Shown in pieces: positions 35,065 to 44,463 of a stretch of 64,000 nt of DNA. Source of the stretch: Sphingomonas rhizophila (GTDB lineage: Bacteria > Pseudomonadota > Alphaproteobacteria > Sphingomonadales > Sphingomonadaceae); contig NZ_CP060717.1 in NCBI RefSeq assembly GCF_014396585.1, forward strand, positions 1,054,001 through 1,118,000, read 5' to 3'. The stretch's first letter is position 1. Each line of letters begins with the position of its first letter. The notes under the pieces are model-generated. The model saw only the letters and a program-made list of their open reading frames with translations, was not told where the DNA came from and did no database searches. Both the position numbers and the translations under genes were made by a program.

Positions 35065-36296
35065 ATGATTGGCGACGAGCATCCCGCACCGCCCGGCGGA
35101 CGTCCCGGGCGGAGGGAAACGGTGACCCTTCTCGCCGGCCTGATGGCGCTCAACGCCTTCGCCATCGACGCGATGATCCCCGCCCTTCCGGAAATTGGCG
35201 GTCAGCTTGGAGTGGCCGACGAAAATCGGCGCCAGTTGGTGGTCATCGTCTACATGGCAGGATTTGGTGTCGGCCAGTTGTTCTGGGGGCCGTTGGCCGA
35301 CCGCTTCGGGCGCAAGAGCGTGCTGGCGATCGGAGTGGTGCTGTACGCACTCTTCGCCGCTCTCTGCGGCCTGGCATGGAGCTTCCCCGTGCTGATCGGC
35401 GGGCGGCTGGCAATGGGCATGTCGGCGGCGGTGACCCGAGTCCTCGTGCTCGCGATGGTTCGCGACCTGTTCGATGGCGAGGCCATGGCGCGCGTGATGA
35501 GCCTGGTCTTCATGGTGTTCATGTTGGTGCCGGTGCTGGCACCCAACCTTGGTCAACTGATCCTGCTCGTGGCATCATGGCGAGCGATCTTCATCGTGCT
35601 CGCGGCCTTCGCCGGAGTGATGTGGTTGTGGAGCTTCCTGCGTCTTCCGGAGACCCTTCATCCCGAATACCGCCGCGCACTTAATCCAGCCCTAATCGCT
35701 TCGGCCGCGCGGCAGGCGGCGACCGACCGGCTGTCGATTGGCTATACCCTGGCGATGACCGCGCTGTTCGGCGGATTGACGGCTTACATTGCGTCGATCC
35801 AGCAGATTGTTTTCGACGTTTTCAGGGCCCCCCACCTCATCGGCCCGGTATTCGCAGCCGTCGCCGCGCCGATGGCGTTGGCGAGTTGGGGCAACGCGAA
35901 AATCGTCGGGCGCCTCGGCCTCCGGCGCGTGGGCCATGGCGGACTGATTGCCTTTGTCGCCGTCACAGGCCTGCACGTCCTGGTTGCCCGCGTGCCGGGC
36001 GAGCCGCTCTGGCTTTTTGTCACGCTGATGGGCCTGACCCTCACGGCCTTTGCCTTCACCACCTCCAACTTCGGGACGCTGGCGATGACCAACATGGCGG
36101 CCATTGCCGGCACTGCATCGTCGGTTCAGGGCGTCGTCGGCACCGTCGTCGGGCAATCATCGGCTTTGCCATCGGACAGGCATTCGACGGGACGGCTTTC
36201 CCGTTCGTCATCGGCCTGTTTGCCTGCGGTGTGGCGAGCTTCGGGATCGTGTTGTGGACGGAACGCGGCCGGCTGCTGACCCCAATCGCCGCCTGA
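35065..36296 (+). CDS. MFS drug/metabolite efflux transporter (Bcr/CflA type), frameshifted
   Basis: About 410 residues after repair, with some twelve membrane helices. The start is at ATG 35065. TLLAGLMALNAFAIDAMIPA, then LPEIGGQLGV, and the motif-A loop ADRFGRKSVLAIG identify the Bcr/CflA drug-resistance group. The last helices are in another frame: one more G in the GGG at 36151-36153 joins GVVGTVVG to AIIGFAIGQAFDGTAFPF, and the protein then ends WTERGRLLTPIAA. It is divergent from the M24 peptidase. A bidirectional terminator separates it from recA. Confidence 0.87.
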
Positions 36297-36305
36297 CGCA
36301 AACGA

Positions 36306-36344
36306 AAGGGCGCCCCGGTCGACCAGGGCGCCCTTCCAGTTTTT
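36306..36344 (+). terminator. Rho-independent terminator between the MFS gene and recA
   Basis: The arms AAGGGCGCCC (36306-36315) and GGGCGCCCTT (36326-36335) pair perfectly over a ten-base loop, which itself contains the self-complementary GGTCGACC. TTTTT follows at 36340-36344. It terminates the plus-strand MFS transcript; its stem should also help stop recA transcription arriving from the other side, though with a weak T-tract there. Confidence 0.85.
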
Positions 36345-36352
36345 GCCCAGCC

Positions 36353-37420
36353 CTAGAGGTCGTCGGCGTCGCCCGGTCCGACCATCAGCGCTTCGCCGAC
36401 CTGGTCGGTCTTGCCGCGAACCGCATTCTCGATCCGCTGGGCCATCTCTGGGTTGTCCTTGAGGAACTGCTTGGCGTTCTCGCGGCCCTGGCCGATGCGG
36501 GTAGAGTCATAGCTGAACCAGGCGCCCGACTTGTCGACGATACCCGCCTTGACGCCCAAGTCGAGGATCTCGCCGACCTTTGACACGCCTTCGCCGTACA
36601 TGATGTCGAACTCGACCTGCTTGAACGGGGGCGCGACCTTGTTCTTGACGACCTTCACCCGGGTGGTGTTGCCGACGATATCGTCGCGATCCTTGATCTG
36701 TCCGGTACGACGGATGTCGAGGCGAACGGAAGCATAGAATTTCAGCGCATTGCCGCCCGTCGTCGTTTCCGGATTGCCGTACATCACGCCGATCTTCATG
36801 CGCACCTGGTTGATGAAGATGACCATGCAACGCGAGCGGCTGATCGAACCGGTCAGCTTTCGCAGTGCCTGGCTCATCAGGCGGGCCTGGAGGCCGACGT
36901 GGCTGTCGCCCATCTCGCCCTCGATTTCCGCCCGCGGCACCAGCGCAGCGACCGAATCGACCACCAGCACGTCGATCGCGTTCGACCGCACCAGCGTGTC
37001 GACGATCTCCAGCGCCTGCTCACCCGTGTCGGGCTGCGACACGATCAACTCGTCGATGTTGACGCCAAGCTTGCGGGCGTAAACCGGGTCCAGCGCGTGC
37101 TCGGCGTCGACGAAAGCGGCCGTCCCGCCGGTCTTCTGCGCTTCGGCGATGGCATGAAGCGCCAGCGTCGTCTTGCCCGAGCTTTCCGGACCGTAGATTT
37201 CGATGACGCGACCACGTGGGAGACCGCCGACGCCAAGCGCGATGTCGAGACCAAGGCTTCCGGTCGAAATCGTCTCGATCTCGATCTTCTCGCGGCTGCC
37301 CAGCTTCATCGCCGAGCCCTTGCCGAACGCGCGGTCGATCTGCGCAAGCGCCGCTTCCAATGCCTTCTGACGATCCGTACTCACGCTATCTCCGTCAATT
37401 ACCTTGAGCTGCGCTGCCAT
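36353..37420 (-). CDS. recA: Recombinase RecA
   Basis: A 355-residue strand-exchange protein and SOS co-protease. It has the Walker A GPESSGKT (77-84), the MAW-type region, loop L1/L2 stretch [20 protein letters not shown] and the acidic end GDADDL. It is normal in length and sequence. A LexA-type GAAC-N7-GAAC box about 75 bases upstream indicates SOS induction. It is followed by a hairpin terminator shared with the MFS gene. Confidence 0.98.
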   Translation of the reverse strand: MAAQLKVIDGDSVSTDRQKALEAALAQIDRAFGKGSAMKLGSREKIEIETISTGSLGLDIALGVGGLPRGRVIEIYGPESSGKTTLALHAIAEAQKTGGTAAFVDAEHALDPVYARKLGVNIDELIVSQPDTGEQALEIVDTLVRSNAIDVLVVDSVAALVPRAEIEGEMGDSHVGLQARLMSQALRKLTGSISRSRCMVIFINQVRMKIGVMYGNPETTTGGNALKFYASVRLDIRRTGQIKDRDDIVGNTTRVKVVKNKVAPPFKQVEFDIMYGEGVSKVGEILDLGVKAGIVDKSGAWFSYDSTRIGQGRENAKQFLKDNPEMAQRIENAVRGKTDQVGEALMVGPGDADDL

Positions 37421-37494
37421 GACCCTGTTCCCTTCGTCAATCGAATGGCGGTTGTCCCCGCGACTATCGGCTACGTATCCTATTTGTTCCGGCG

Positions 37495-37509
37495 GAACAA
37501 GTGGGGAAC
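37495..37509 (-). promoter_or_regulatory. Alphaproteobacterial SOS (LexA) box upstream of recA
   Basis: GAACAAGTGGGGAAC fits GAAC-N7-GAAC; on the recA strand it reads GTTC-N7-GTTC, the direct-repeat LexA operator known in alphaproteobacteria. It is located 75 bases upstream of the recA start, where it could cover the promoter. It lies within 22 bases of the end of the upstream receiver gene. Confidence 0.85.
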
Positions 37510-37530
37510 ATTCGGCCGCCTAAGTTTGCG

Positions 37531-37884
37531 CTACTCGGCCAAGGCAGCATCGATGACCGGAGTGACCCGGTCGATCGTGTAGGGCTTTTCGATCATCGCC
37601 ACGTCGGCGAATTCGCCCGGCGGCGGTTCGACATGACCGCCGCTCGCAAGAACGAACGGGATGCCGCGGTCCCGAAGCTGGGTGGCGACCGGCCAAACGC
37701 TTTCGCCCTTCAGGTTCACGTCAAGGATGGCCAGGTCGAACGGTTCGCCGTCGAGGGCGCGCATCGCCTCGTCGACGCTTTCGCAAGGTCCGCGCACTTC
37801 ATGGCCGAGCGAGAGGATGAAATCCTCCAGCATCATGGCGATCAGCGGCTCGTCCTCGACGATCAGGATACTACGGTTACTCAC
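37531..37884 (-). CDS. Single-domain response regulator (receiver only)
   Basis: A 117-residue free-standing receiver: SILIVEDEPLIAMMLEDFIL, phospho-Asp in LAILDVNLKGES, the Ser switch in FVLASGG and the Lys in MIEKPYT. It has no output domain, so it acts by protein contact or as a phosphate sink. It lies 38 bases downstream of cckA in the same direction and upstream of recA; the partner kinase cannot be named from sequence, though the family is often found with HWE/HisKA2 kinases. Confidence 0.88.
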   Translation of the reverse strand: MSNRSILIVEDEPLIAMMLEDFILSLGHEVRGPCESVDEAMRALDGEPFDLAILDVNLKGESVWPVATQLRDRGIPFVLASGGHVEPPPGEFADVAMIEKPYTIDRVTPVIDAALAE

Positions 37885-37922
37885 GTCGCCATGGATAGCA
37901 TCGCTTCCCGCCGATGAAAGAC

Positions 37923-40325
37923 TTAATTGGCGTCAGCCTTCTGCGCCAATGCCTTACGTACCGCCTCCGCCAGCTCTTGGACCGAAAAAGGCTTCGGCAG
38001 GAATGCGACGTTGGCGATGTCGATCGACTTGCGCAGCTGCTCCTCGGCGTAGCCGGACATGAACAGGATGGGCAATTCGGGATGGGTCTTGCGTGCTTCG
38101 CGCACCATGGTCGGTCCGTCCATGAGGGGCATGACGACGTCCGAGACCAGCAAGTCGATGGCATGACCTCCGTCGAGCTGCTCGAGCGCCTCCTCTCCGT
38201 TGGTCGCAGTAAGTACCCGATAGCCGTGCCTAGTCAGTGCCCGCTCCGCGACGGTCCGGACCATTGGCTCGTCTTCCACCAGCAGGACGGTTCCAGTGCC
38301 CCACAGCTCTTCGTCCCCGGCTTTCGAGACGGGTTTCGCAGGCACCGCGGCGCCCTCCTCCACCCGATGAACCGGCAGGTAGATGGTGAACTGGGTGCCC
38401 GCCCCGACCTTGGAATCAGCGAAGATGAACCCACCGGACTGCTTGACGATGCCGTAGACGGTCGAAAGGCCAAGGCCAGTCCCCTTGCCGACCTCCTTGG
38501 TCGTGAAAAAGGGTTCGAACACTTTGCCAAGCACCGCCGCGGGGATGCCCGTGCCGGTGTCGGAAATCGACAATGTCGAGTAGTCGGCCACCGGGAGGAT
38601 GTCGGAGCCGAGGTCCGCCACCTGGTCGGCCCGGACGGCATAGGTCTGGATCGTCAGCGTGCCACCGCCCTTCGACGCCATCGCGTCACGGGCATTGACC
38701 GCGAGGTTGACGATGACCTGTTCAAGCTGCCCGGGATCGGCGCGAACGGGCCCGATGTCCCGGCCATGCTTGACCACCAGTTGCACGGTCTCGCCGAGCA
38801 GTCGTTTCAGGAGGTGCGATACCTCGCTGACGACGTCGGGAAGCTGCAGCACCTGCGGCCGCAACGTCTGCTGGCGCGAAAAGGCGAGCAGCTGACGGGT
38901 CAGGCCGGCGGCGCGGTTGGAGTTCGACTTGATCTGCTGAATGTCGTCATAGTCGCTGTCGCCGGGCGTGTGACGCATCAGCATCAGGTCGCAATGGCCG
39001 ATAATCGCGGTCAGGATATTGTTGAAGTCGTGGGCAACGCCGCCGGCAAGTTGCCCCACTGCCTGCATCTTCGTCGCCTGCGCCACCTGCCGCTTGAGCT
39101 TCGCTTCCTCGCTATTGTCCTTGAGCAGGAGCAGCACGGCGGCGTCACCGAGGCCGCGAAGCCCCGCGACTGTCAGGGCGACCGGCTCGCCCGGCTGATG
39201 GTTTAGGCGGACTGCCAGATCGCCCGCCATCGCCGGACCACGCGCGTTGCGCCGCACCGCGTCCGCCACCGCCGCCTTGTCCTCCTTGGCGACCAGATCG
39301 CCCGGATAGGACGGCATCGATCCTGCCGGCAGACCAGCCGCGGTGCGGAATGCCTTGTTCATGGTCAGGAAGCGGCCGTCACGATCGACCAGCGCAAGCC
39401 CGATCGGCAACATTTCCAGAAGCACCTGGACGTTGGCCGAGTTGGCGAGGCTAGGGCCGTCGCGCGTCTCGAACATCAACAAGGTGCCGGCCCCGCCCTC
39501 CCGGTTCGGATCGAGCGGAACATGGACGGCGCGAAGCGGCACGCCTTCCTTGTCCGCCCTTAATTGGACGGTTTCATCCTCATGGATGTCGACAATATCG
39601 GCGAAGCGGACCGGGCCGTCCTGGCGCTGGGCGCCGGTCAGCGCGCGGTCGGCAAACGGCTTGTTTGCGGCAAGCAGCAGCCCGTCGTCGTCAACCAGGG
39701 CAGCCAGCACTCCGGCGGAAGCGAGACGCTCCCCGGTCGCCCCGGCGATGCGCCGTGCGGCGACGACGATTGCGTCAGGCTCATCGCCCGAGGGAAAGCG
39801 CCACAATAGCTGCTCGCCATGGGCGCCGACCCGCTCAATCTCGACCGCCAGGGCGCCGCTTGGTCCGGCGATCCGCGCAGCGCAGGACGCTCCGTCGCGC
39901 CAAGCCGCGAGGCGCGCCTCGACGAGGCTGTCGCGCGATTCGGGGTCCGAGCTTAGGTCCAGCGGCGTCGGCAATCCTTCGAAGCGTTCGCGATACGCAT
40001 GATTGACGACGAGCAGCTTTCCTTCGGAATCGGTTATCGCCGCCGGGTCGATGGAAATGTCCAGACTGGCGCCGAGCAATGAGTAGTCGGGAACCGCGCG
40101 CGCCTCGACCAGCGGCACTCGGACCGAGCGCCGGTCGATGATGAATGCGGCGACCAGCATGATGATGAGCCCGCTGAAAAACAGGCCGGACAGCAGCGGC
40201 TCGCCGATGACGTAGAACAGGATTGCCCCGCTGGCCGCCGCCGCCGCAACGAGGCCCGGGACGAACCACCGGACACCGCTATCGAGCGGCCGCGCGTCAA
40301 GCGGGGCAAGATCCTGGTGAAGCAC
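37923..40325 (-). CDS. cckA: Hybrid histidine kinase CckA
   Basis: An 800-residue inner-membrane hybrid kinase at the top of the CckA-ChpT-CtrA cell-cycle phosphorelay. Two membrane helices (about 20-40 and 43-62) are followed by PAS-like domains (about 85-400). The DHp helix has phospho-His432 (GGVAHDFNNILTAIIGHCDL), and the ATP-binding domain includes LEQVIVNLAVNARDAM and GKGTGLGLSTVYGIVKQSGG. The C-terminal receiver (about 680-800) has VLLVEDEPMVRTVAERAL and phospho-Asp in LVSDVVMPLMDG. The AHDFNN box is characteristic of CckA. ChpT is encoded in the same window. Confidence 0.95.
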   Translation of the reverse strand: MLHQDLAPLDARPLDSGVRWFVPGLVAAAAASGAILFYVIGEPLLSGLFFSGLIIMLVAAFIIDRRSVRVPLVEARAVPDYSLLGASLDISIDPAAITDSEGKLLVVNHAYRERFEGLPTPLDLSSDPESRDSLVEARLAAWRDGASCAARIAGPSGALAVEIERVGAHGEQLLWRFPSGDEPDAIVVAARRIAGATGERLASAGVLAALVDDDGLLLAANKPFADRALTGAQRQDGPVRFADIVDIHEDETVQLRADKEGVPLRAVHVPLDPNREGGAGTLLMFETRDGPSLANSANVQVLLEMLPIGLALVDRDGRFLTMNKAFRTAAGLPAGSMPSYPGDLVAKEDKAAVADAVRRNARGPAMAGDLAVRLNHQPGEPVALTVAGLRGLGDAAVLLLLKDNSEEAKLKRQVAQATKMQAVGQLAGGVAHDFNNILTAIIGHCDLMLMRHTPGDSDYDDIQQIKSNSNRAAGLTRQLLAFSRQQTLRPQVLQLPDVVSEVSHLLKRLLGETVQLVVKHGRDIGPVRADPGQLEQVIVNLAVNARDAMASKGGGTLTIQTYAVRADQVADLGSDILPVADYSTLSISDTGTGIPAAVLGKVFEPFFTTKEVGKGTGLGLSTVYGIVKQSGGFIFADSKVGAGTQFTIYLPVHRVEEGAAVPAKPVSKAGDEELWGTGTVLLVEDEPMVRTVAERALTRHGYRVLTATNGEEALEQLDGGHAIDLLVSDVVMPLMDGPTMVREARKTHPELPILFMSGYAEEQLRKSIDIANVAFLPKPFSVQELAEAVRKALAQKADAN

Positions 40326-40328
40326 GCC

Positions 40329-42389
40329 CTACCAGATACGCACCCGGTCCGCCGGCGCAAGGTAAAGCTTCTGGCCAGGCTTGGGCTCAAACGCCCCGTA
40401 CCACGGGTCCATGTTGCGCACGATGTTGGCGCGCTGCTCTGCGGGCGAGTGCGGATCCGTCAGGAGCCGCTGTCGAAGATTGGCCTCCCGATAATTGCGC
40501 CGCCACACTTGTGCCCAACCGAGATAGAAGCGCTGGTCACCGGTCAGGCCGTCGATGACGGGCGCTTCCTTGCCGCCCAACGAGGCCTTGTACGCATCGT
40601 AGGCGGCGCTGAGGCCGGCAAGGTCGGCACTGTTCTCGCCGAGAGTCAGCTGCCCGTTGACATGCTGGCCGGGTAGCGGCTCGTAAGCGTTATATTGCGC
40701 GACAAGGCGCTCGCTCAGCGCCTTGAACTTGGCGAGATCGGCATCGCTCCACCACTTCGCCAGCCGCCCTTGTGTGTCGAATTTCGAGCCTTGGTCGTCG
40801 AAGTGATGGCTGATCTCGTGGCCGATGACCGCGCCGATGCCGCCATAGTTGATCGCCGGGTCCGCATTCGGGTCGAAAAACGGCGGCTGCAAGATCGCCG
40901 CCGGGAAGGTGATCGCCACCAGCGTCGGATTGGCCTGCGCGTTGACGGTCATCGGAGCGAGTCCCCACTCCCACCGGTAAATGTCCTTGCCGAGCTTGCC
41001 GACGTTGTATTCGTGTGCCCATTGGTTGGCGCGCAGGTTGTTGCCAAAGGCGTCGTCGGCAGCGATCCGCAGCGCCGAATAATCGCGCCACTGCGACGGG
41101 TAGCCGATCCGCGGCGTGAACGCCGCCAGCTTTGCGTGAGCACCTGCCTTGGTCGCCGGCGACATCCAGTCGAGGCGGTCGATGCGCGCATTCATGGCGG
41201 TGATGATATTGCGCACCATCTCGTCGGCCACGGCCTTGGTTTCTGGCGGGAAGTATTTCGCGACGTAGATCTTGCTGACTTCGTCGGCGAGGACGCCGGT
41301 GGTAAAACGGACCGAACGTTTCCAGCGTTGTTCCTGCTGTGGGGTGCCCGACAGGGTCGTCCCGTAAAAAGCGAAGTTTTCCGCATCGAACGCCCGCGGC
41401 AGTACGTCGGCGAATGAATCGAGTGATCGGACGAGCAGCTGGTCGCGCAGTACCGGTACGGGTGTGCGTCCGATCAGGCGCGCGATGCCGCTGATCGCGC
41501 TCGGCTGCCCGACGATCACCGTGTCGACGGGCGTTCCGATGCCCCGGAAATAGGTGGCGAAGTCGAAGCCGGGGGCGGATTTGACGAGGTCGGCGACGGC
41601 CAGCTTGTTGTAGGTCTTGTCGGCATCGCGGCTCTGAGTGCGGGTCCAGCTGACCTTGGCGATCTCGGTCTCGAAGTTGACGACAGCGCGGGCACGTGCC
41701 GCGGCATTGGGTTCACCGGCCAACGTCAGCATCTTCGCCAGGTGTGCCTCATAAGCCGCCTTGGCCTCGGCGAGCTTCGGTTCCTTGCTGAGGTAATAGT
41801 CGCGATCCGGAAGGCCGAGACCGGCCTGACGCATCAGCAGCACGTAAGTGTTGGGATCCTTGGCATCCTGACCCACGCCCGCCGCGAACGGGACGCCGAT
41901 GCCGTTACGGTCAGCCTCGGCCGCCAACGTCGCGTAGCCAGAGCGCGATTTCAGCGATGTGATGCGGGTCAGCCAGGGCTTGATCGGCGCAAGGCCCTTT
42001 GCCTCGATCGCGGCAGTGTCGAGGTAAGACGAGTAGGCGGCCCCGATCCGCGATGAGGGATCGGCCTTCGCCGCTTCGAGCAACTCGTGCGTTCGCTTAT
42101 CCGAGAGATCCTGAAGCTCTTCGAAAGCGCCGTAGGTCGCCTTGTCGGCGGGAATGGCGGTGTTGCGCGCATAGGTGCCGTTGGCGAAACCGTAGAAGTC
42201 GTCGCCGGGCTGGATCGAGCGATCCATGCCGGCCGAGTCAAAGCCGAACGTTCCAATCGCGGCTTTTGGAAGCGCGGCGACCGCAGCCGGCTCCGCGACC
42301 GGCGGGGCGCTGGAAACAGCTTGGTCGGTCGAGGCGCATCCGGCGAGCGCGGTGGTGGCGACGAGCGCGATGAACAACGACGATTTCAT
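40329..42389 (-). CDS. M13 family (neprilysin-like) metallopeptidase lipoprotein
   Basis: A 686-residue exported zinc endopeptidase. The signal MKSSLFIALVATTALAGCAS carries a lipobox (LAGC), so Cys17 is the lipidated residue and the protein is membrane-anchored. Zinc motif VIGHEISHHFDDQG (HExxH) is near residue 522, and the third ligand GENSADLAG near residue 588; NAYEPLPGQHVNG and the end DRVRIW complete the M13 catalytic domain (the terminal tryptophan is typical). It degrades small peptides; the natural substrate is unknown. It lies three bases downstream of cckA's start side, on the same strand. Confidence 0.93.
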   Translation of the reverse strand: MKSSLFIALVATTALAGCASTDQAVSSAPPVAEPAAVAALPKAAIGTFGFDSAGMDRSIQPGDDFYGFANGTYARNTAIPADKATYGAFEELQDLSDKRTHELLEAAKADPSSRIGAAYSSYLDTAAIEAKGLAPIKPWLTRITSLKSRSGYATLAAEADRNGIGVPFAAGVGQDAKDPNTYVLLMRQAGLGLPDRDYYLSKEPKLAEAKAAYEAHLAKMLTLAGEPNAAARARAVVNFETEIAKVSWTRTQSRDADKTYNKLAVADLVKSAPGFDFATYFRGIGTPVDTVIVGQPSAISGIARLIGRTPVPVLRDQLLVRSLDSFADVLPRAFDAENFAFYGTTLSGTPQQEQRWKRSVRFTTGVLADEVSKIYVAKYFPPETKAVADEMVRNIITAMNARIDRLDWMSPATKAGAHAKLAAFTPRIGYPSQWRDYSALRIAADDAFGNNLRANQWAHEYNVGKLGKDIYRWEWGLAPMTVNAQANPTLVAITFPAAILQPPFFDPNADPAINYGGIGAVIGHEISHHFDDQGSKFDTQGRLAKWWSDADLAKFKALSERLVAQYNAYEPLPGQHVNGQLTLGENSADLAGLSAAYDAYKASLGGKEAPVIDGLTGDQRFYLGWAQVWRRNYREANLRQRLLTDPHSPAEQRANIVRNMDPWYGAFEPKPGQKLYLAPADRVRIW

Positions 42390-42489
42390 GCAGTACCCCT
42401 GAGTCGAATGACGTTGCGCCCGACCCTAATCGTCGCAGCCAATGGAAGATACGCCGTTCGACCGAAGCGCTTCGGGAAACGACGAGCGG

Positions 42490-43020
42490 TTAGCGCCGCC
42501 GCGCCTTCCATCGTTTGGCGATGTGCCACCGCCAAGCGATCGAGCCGAGGGCATAGCCGGTCACCGCGGTGATGATCGCCAGGGTCACGATGCCCAGAGC
42601 GAGCGGCGCGGACGCGTGCTGCGCCCAACTCAGCCATGTCTCGACATGCCCCTGCAACTGGGTCGCTGGCAGCGTGGGATTGCTGCCCCTGGCCTCGAGT
42701 TCCCATTCGCCGATCCGCCAGGCGGCAAGGTAGATCGGCGGGATCGTCACCGGATTGATCAAGACGGTGACGGCCGCTGCCAGCGCAATGTTGGCGCGGG
42801 TCGGGATCGACAGCAAAGCTGCAAGCATCATGTGCATCACGGGGACGAGGATCCCGACGCCGAGACCGATCGCAATGGCCCGCGGCACGGATCGGCGATG
42901 CATCTGCCACAATCCCGGCCTGCCGAGGTGGCGGGCGAACGGACGAAGCAACGGCCACGCCTGGACGGCTTCCCGGCGCGGTATCCGGCTCGCCACCCAA
43001 TCGCGCAGCCGGCTAGCCAC
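42490..43020 (-). CDS. DUF2062 family membrane protein
   Basis: A 176-residue protein from GTG 43020, overlapping smpB by eight bases. Three hydrophobic segments are visible ([60 protein letters not shown]). The [19 protein letters not shown] and NPVTIPPIY blocks are the core of the DUF2062 family, whose function is unknown. Coupling with smpB is common in sphingomonads as far as I recall. Confidence 0.85.
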   Translation of the reverse strand: MASRLRDWVASRIPRREAVQAWPLLRPFARHLGRPGLWQMHRRSVPRAIAIGLGVGILVPVMHMMLAALLSIPTRANIALAAAVTVLINPVTIPPIYLAAWRIGEWELEARGSNPTLPATQLQGHVETWLSWAQHASAPLALGIVTLAIITAVTGYALGSIAWRWHIAKRWKARRR

Positions 43021-43495
43021 GATTGCGCAACAGCCGGCCCTGCTCCCGCTTCCAGTCGCGTTCCTTGATGGTGTCGCGCTTGTCGTGAACCTTCTTGCCT
43101 CGCGCAAGCGCCAGTTCGACCTTCGCCTTGCCGGAGGAATTGAAATAGATCGAGAGCGGGATCAGCGTCAGCCCCTGGCGATTGATCGCGCCATGCATCT
43201 TGTTGATCTCGCGCTGCTTGAGCAGCAGCTTCCGGCGGCGGCGAGGCTCGTGGTTCATCCAGCTGCCCGCGCCATATTGCGGGATCGAGCTGTTGATCAG
43301 CCACACCTCCTCGTCCTCGACCGTCGCATAGCTTTCGGCAATCGACCCTTCGCCGGTGCGAAGAGCTTTCACCTCCGTACCCTGCAGCGCGATCCCCGCT
43401 TCGAACCGCTCCTCCACGAAATAGTCGTATCGGGCGCGCCGGTTCTCGGCGACGACCTTCGTCTTGTCGAAAGGGGTGGGCAGCGCTTTGGACAT
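43013..43495 (-). CDS. smpB: tmRNA-binding protein SmpB
   Basis: A 160-residue RNA-binding protein that delivers tmRNA to stalled ribosomes. It has [20 protein letters not shown], the [19 protein letters not shown] signature, [20 protein letters not shown] and the basic tail [20 protein letters not shown] that mimics the codon-anticodon duplex. Start and length are normal. It follows dapA by six bases and overlaps the DUF2062 gene, so the three form one operon. Confidence 0.96.
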   Translation of the reverse strand: MSKALPTPFDKTKVVAENRRARYDYFVEERFEAGIALQGTEVKALRTGEGSIAESYATVEDEEVWLINSSIPQYGAGSWMNHEPRRRRKLLLKQREINKMHGAINRQGLTLIPLSIYFNSSGKAKVELALARGKKVHDKRDTIKERDWKREQGRLLRNRG

Positions 43496-43501
43496 GGATG
43501 C

Positions 43502-44377
43502 TTAGATGAGGCCGGCGTGCCTCAATGCAACATCCACCGCCGCTTTGGACGCGTCGGAAGGTTCGCTGAGCGGCAGTCTGAGCTCGGTCGAAAAGCCGGG
43601 TCGCACCTTCGACAACGCGTATTTCGCAGGCCCCGGGGATGCATCGGTGAACAGCGCGACGTGAAGCGGATAAAGCTTGTCCTGCAACGCCAACGCCTCG
43701 TCCCAGCGGCCTTCGCGGGTCGCCTCCTGGAATTCGGCGCACAGTTTCGGCGCGACATTGGCGCTGACTGAAATGCACCCCACCCCGCCGGATGCGTTGA
43801 AAGCGAGCGCGGTCTCGTCATTCCCGGACAATTGGCAGAACTGCTCGCCGCATTCCAAGCGCTGGGCGGTCACGCGGCCGAGGTTGCCGGTGGCGTCTTT
43901 GATGCCGATGACCGACGGGATCTTCGCGACCTCGCCCAGGGTCTCGACGCTGATGTCGACCACCGTCCGGCCGGGGACATTGTAAACGACGATTGGAAGG
44001 TCGCAGGCATCCGCGAGCGCCCGGAAGTGGGCAACCAGGCCCGCCTGGCTCGGCCGGTTGTAATAGGGAAGCACAACGAGTGCTGCATGGGCGCCCGCCG
44101 CTTTTGCCGCCTTCATATGTTCGATGGCGGTCGCCGTGTTGTTGCTGCCGCAGCCGGCGATCACCGGCACCCTGCCGCGGGACACCGTCACCGCCAGCTC
44201 GATCAGTCGGTGCTGCTCGTCATGGGTTAGCGTCGGCACTTCGCCGGTCGTGCCGCAAGGGACGAGCGCCGACGATCCCTCCTCGATTTGCCACTCGACC
44301 AGCGCTCGGAATGCCGCTTCATCGACTCGTCCTGCCGCAAATGGCGTCACCAGGGCGGGTATCGAGCCGAAAAACAT
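43502..44377 (-). CDS. dapA: 4-hydroxy-tetrahydrodipicolinate synthase
   Basis: Condenses pyruvate with aspartate semialdehyde, the first committed step to diaminopimelate and lysine. The 291-residue TIM barrel starts MFFGSIPALVTPFAAGRVDE, has the GTTGEVPTLTHDE loop, the Tyr of LPYYNRPSQ, VYNVPGRT and the Schiff-base Lys in VIGIKDATGNLGR near residue 162. The start ATG 44377 is chosen over the longer frame. It heads dapA-smpB-DUF2062; dapF is 34 kb away. Confidence 0.96.
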   Translation of the reverse strand: MFFGSIPALVTPFAAGRVDEAAFRALVEWQIEEGSSALVPCGTTGEVPTLTHDEQHRLIELAVTVSRGRVPVIAGCGSNNTATAIEHMKAAKAAGAHAALVVLPYYNRPSQAGLVAHFRALADACDLPIVVYNVPGRTVVDISVETLGEVAKIPSVIGIKDATGNLGRVTAQRLECGEQFCQLSGNDETALAFNASGGVGCISVSANVAPKLCAEFQEATREGRWDEALALQDKLYPLHVALFTDASPGPAKYALSKVRPGFSTELRLPLSEPSDASKAAVDVALRHAGLI

Positions 44378-44463
44378 GATTAGGTCCTTTGCGAGGGGCC
44401 GCGGCTCGATTAGCTGGACGCGGGCCGCGTTGTTCAGCGCCTGATAAGGACAGGGTGTCAAGA

